Below are positions 60,482 through 64,000 of a stretch of 64,000 nt of DNA, one piece after another (position 1 is the stretch's first letter; each line of letters opens with the position of its first letter). The stretch spans positions 2,666,001-2,730,000 of the forward strand of contig JALJCS010000018.1 in the NCBI GenBank assembly GCA_023055355.1. The letters run 5' to 3'. Below the pieces are notes generated by a model. It worked only from the letters and a program-made list of their open reading frames with translations. It searched no databases and was not told the DNA's origin. The stretch comes from Agelaius tricolor (taxonomy: Eukaryota; Chordata; Aves; Passeriformes; Icteridae). A program made the position numbers and the translations under genes.

Positions 60482-60598
60482 TCCGCAGCGGGCGGGGCTG
60501 CCGGTAGCGCTCCGAGCTTCCTCTCGCTCCTCTCGGTCAACAGCGGCGCCCGCAGCCTCCTCCCGGCACTGCAGGCACCGAGCGCTGCCCAGCGCTGC
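60482..60598 (-). promoter_or_regulatory. Gamma-A promoter block with CGCT-core element (first A)
   Basis: Shared A promoter block; CAACAGCG lies at 60538-60545 (coding strand CGCTGTTG), about 240 bp upstream of the ATG. It is nearly identical to the blocks of the other two A exons although the sequence on both sides differs. Confidence 0.7.
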
Positions 60599-62303
60599 GC
60601 TTCTGCCTTCCCACGGACAGCTCGGGAGGACCCGATATTTGCCACCGAGACAATTTTCTCGTGCAGCGGTGACCTCCTGCACCGCCTTTTCTCCAGCCGA
60701 CCTCGGCTTTGATCCTTCAGGGGATCACGGTCAGGATGAATGTGGGGGTGGTGTTTCTACCGCAGGAGGTACTAATAACTTACTAAAGGCAATATATGTA
60801 AATTAAAGCATGTTTTTCACATGTCAAGCTCTAGATTACCATCAGTCCAACCCTGTTTGTTCAAAAACCTCTTCAGCAACGGGGTCCGAGATTGAAAACA
60901 TTAGATACACACCCACACACACCGATAACCGGAGCTGTCAGGCTCATTAACACAAGCGGGATGAGAACAATTGCATGCTTCTTGAATTCAGGAAGCTAAC
61001 TTTTATATGATTATTAGAGGTAGAAATAAAGATGCAGCCAATAGTCTGAAAGGGAAACTTGAAGGGACGAAGATTCAAATGTTTCAATCTCGCTATCCTC
61101 AGTTAATTTTCTTGTTTCCTTACTTTTTACACATATACACCTCATCAAGTAATTCTACAGCCACAAGAAAAAGAATTTATCAGGAATCAACTTGTAAAGC
61201 ATTGAAGTGTATTAAGAAACTATCAGAGGAATAATTTCTTAATCAGGTTGGTACAACAATTCAAGGAAAAGAATTGTAGAACAGTAGGGGAAAAGTACAG
61301 TTTCCCCGCTCGAAACTCTGATTACCCGTGAAAAATGTACAAACGAGTTGGATTCAAGTGCCTGAACTGTCATTTAGCTAATCTCCTTGATACTGTCACA
61401 CATTCCTATCTCAGATGCTTATCCTTGTGAAGAGTCAGAATTTTAAAATCTCGCTGTTGTCCAGAAAACCGACATCTCCATAAATCTCAAACCCTTAGGG
61501 TAAAGACGAAAGGAAAAAGAAAAACATCTGAAGCAAACCTTTCTGCACTTTCACCTCTGTATGAAATAAATATAATGAAGAGTAAAACAAGGAACTGCCA
61601 GTCAGGATGAAAAAATGAACCCAAGCCCACTACTGCATTACCCCCTAAAAGAAGCGACATTCTTTTCTTTCACTCAGAATGCAGAACACAACATTCCAGA
61701 AACGTTTCCTTTGAGTCCAATAGGACACCCCCCTCAAAACCATTAATAAACGAATTTGTCTAAAGCTATAAACAAGTTTCAAATGCACTTTCTGAATAAA
61801 CACAGGAAGGGAAAAAAGCTACAACATCATTATCAGTGATTTTTTTCCTGTCCAACTACATCACACAGAATCAGCAATGGAAACGCATTTTAATTTATAG
61901 AGCAGGAGTTTTGAAGACAAAACCTCTTCCATTGAACTTGACTCTGTTCCCAAGGAAGAGCCAGGTGCTACTGCTAGCGTCCTGCTCTCCATGGAAGGGG
62001 CATAGCCCTTTCCTTAATTCAGTTTGTTAAATAATTTCCTAAATTCATGGAGATAAGTGTGTGCCTCCCACAAAAAAAATAACCCCGGAAAACAAGTGAC
62101 CACTACTCCAAGTTAAAAAGAGAATTATACTCAAAGCATCTCATCCGAAACAGAAGCAGATACCAAGAAAAGATGAAGACTTTCTGCAGCTACATGGAGA
62201 CACAAAAGGGGACTTGTCATGGAAACCATGCCGAGAGAAAGAGGGGGGAAAGGACCATGATAGGAAAGTCTCAATAACAGAACCAGCGCCCGACATTACA
62301 GAC
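60599..62303. other. Spacer between first A exon and first B exon
   Basis: This is about 1.7 kb of AT-rich sequence homologous in patches to 47109-48796. No repeat family, RNA gene or exon was recognised. Confidence 0.6.
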
Positions 62304-64000
62304 CTGCGGTGCATCGGGTTCGGCCAGTGGTTCTCCCGTCACGGCGGTGCTGCTCGGGCTCGGCTTGTCGCAGGAATCGCCGCCCAGAAGCTCCTCCGCC
62401 GACAGGATGGGCACCGGCGGCGGCGGCCAAGCGGCCTCGGGCAGGGCGCGGGCGGGCGGCGGCACGCACAGGTTGTAGGAGTAGGGCAAGGTGCCCTCGC
62501 AGAAGTCGGCCGGGAAGGCGGCGCCGGCCAGCGAGAAGCGCTGCGCGCCCAGGCAGCGCAGCACGGCGGGCGGCCCGGCCCGGCGCAGCCGCGCCAGCAC
62601 GGCCAGCGCCACGCTCAGCACCAAGAGCGCCGAGAGCAGCGCCAGCGCCAGCACCAGGTAGAACTGCAGCTCGGCCGCCGCCGCCGCCGCCGCCTCGGCG
62701 CCCGCCGGCCGCTCGCTCAGCTCCGGCAGCGCCTCCTGCAAGCTCTCGGCCAGCACCACGTGCAGCGTGGCCGTGGCCGACAGCGCCGGCTGCCCGTGGT
62801 CCTTCACCACGGCCACCAGCCGCTGCTTGGCCGCGTCCCGCTCGCCCACGGCGCGCGCCGTGCGCACCTCGCCGCTGTGCAGCCCCACGCGGAACAGCGC
62901 CGGCTCCGACGCCTGCACCAGCTCGTACGACAGCCACGCGTTGCGCCCCGCGTCCGCGTCCACCGCCACCACCTTGGCCACCAGGTAGCCGGCCTCGGCC
63001 GAGCGCGGAACCACCTCGAAAGGCGCCGCCGCCGCCGCCCCTCCCGGACCCTCTCCCGCCGCCGCCGCCGCCGCCGCGGGCCAGAGCACCCTGGGCGCGT
63101 TGTCGTTGCGGTCCAGCACGAAGACGCGCACCGTGGCCGTGGAGCTGCGCGCCGGCGAGCCGCCGTCCTGCGCCCGCACGGCCACCGTGAACTCGCGGCA
63201 CTGCTCGTAGTCCAAGGAGCGCTGCGCGTACAGCGCGCCGCTCCGCGCCTCCACCGACACCAGCGGCGCCGCGCCCGCCGCGCCCGCGCTGCCGCCCGCC
63301 AGCCAGTAGCTCACGCGCCCGTTGGCGCCCGCGTCCGCGTCCCGCGCCTGCACGCGCAGCACCAGCGCGCCCGCCGCGTTGTTCTCCGCCACGTACGCGC
63401 TGTACGCCGCCTCCTCGAACACCGGCGCGTTGTCGTTCACGTCCGACACCTCCAGCACCAGCTCCCTGCTGCTCCGCAGCGCCGGCCTGCCCCGGTCCCG
63501 GGCCACCACCGTCACGCGCTGCTCCGACGCCTGCTCGCGGTCCAGCGCGCCCGATGTCACCACCTTGTACGAGCCGCCCGGCGACGCCACGATCGACAGC
63601 GGCGCCTCTCCCGACAGCGAGCACGACACCTCACCGTTCTCGCCCGAGTCCGGGTCCTTTACGTTCAGAACGGAAACCACCGTGCCGACTGGCGAGTCTT
63701 CAGGCACTGGGCTCGACAGTGACAGAATCGTGATCTCGGGTGCGTTGTCGTTCTCGTCTATGACGTCTATTTGCACCTTGCAGTGTGATACCAAACCCCC
63801 ACCATCCCTCGCCTGCAGGCCGAATGTGTATTTACTCTTCTCCTCGAAATCGAGGGCACCCGCCGTCCTGACCTCCCCAGTTTCCCTATCGACAGCAAAC
63901 AATGCACTGATAGCGTCAGGGACGTTGCCAAACGAGTAGGACACCTGCCCGTTGGTGCCTGCGTCTGCATCCGTCGCCTGTACCTGAAGTACCAGTGACC
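62304..64000 (-). CDS. PCDHGB: Protocadherin gamma-B variable exon, 5' part beyond window (first B)
   Basis: The frame is open from the window edge at 64000 through the donor. The visible part starts early in EC3 ([17 protein letters not shown]) and covers EC3-EC6, the poly-alanine run, the transmembrane helix and the [11 protein letters not shown] tail. It is predicted to end CCG CAG|GTCTGT in phase 0. The start codon, signal peptide, EC1 and EC2 are off the right edge; the internal ATG at 63944 is not a start. From late EC4 on it is nearly identical to the two complete B exons. The proline run before VPIL is shorter than in the other copies and the EC6 alanine run is longer than in them. 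Confidence 0.94.

Overview
The window is vertebrate genomic DNA carrying part of a clustered protocadherin gamma (PCDHG) locus on the minus strand, so transcription runs from high to low coordinates. The CR1-type LINE fragments and the extreme third-position GC of the coding exons point to a bird; the species cannot be named from this sequence. There are no bacterial or viral genes.

Reading in the direction of transcription, eleven large single-exon 'variable' exons are present. Each encodes a signal peptide, six cadherin (EC) repeats, one transmembrane helix and a short variable cytoplasmic tail. First come alternating gamma-B and gamma-A types: B (64000-62304, cut by the window edge), A (60299-57843), B (51277-48797), A (46820-44364), B (40737-38245), A (36739-34283). 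Next is an odd B-like mosaic exon (30608-28161). Then come the C types: PCDHGC3 (24963-22534), PCDHGC5 (18533-16080) and two further C-type exons (15752-13353 and 12745-10313). Last is the first shared constant exon (8274-8216, 59 bp). No match to constant exons 2 and 3 was seen, so they probably lie to the left of position 1, which makes 1-8215 mostly intron.

Every complete variable exon ends with a phase-0 splice donor that joins in frame to constant exon 1, which encodes the conserved NTDWRFSQ peptide. Each variable exon has its own promoter. Seven of them (three A, two B, the mosaic and C3) carry a shared CGCT-core element 220-265 bp upstream of the start codon; C5 and the two extra C exons do not show it. 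The known role of this locus is stochastic choice of one promoter per chromosome per neuron. The chosen first exon is spliced to the common constant exons, giving homophilic cell-surface recognition proteins used for neuronal self-identity, dendrite self-avoidance and neuron survival.

The main points of interest are: the C-type order C3-C5-X-Y, unlike the mammalian C3-C4-C5; the mosaic gene just upstream of C3, with a gamma-B ectodomain but a foreign membrane/cytoplasmic region; near-complete sequence identity of the 3' halves among paralogues while EC1-EC3 differ; a non-canonical GTCYGT donor shared by the three regular gamma-B exons; and two tandem-repeat arrays in the intron at the left edge.
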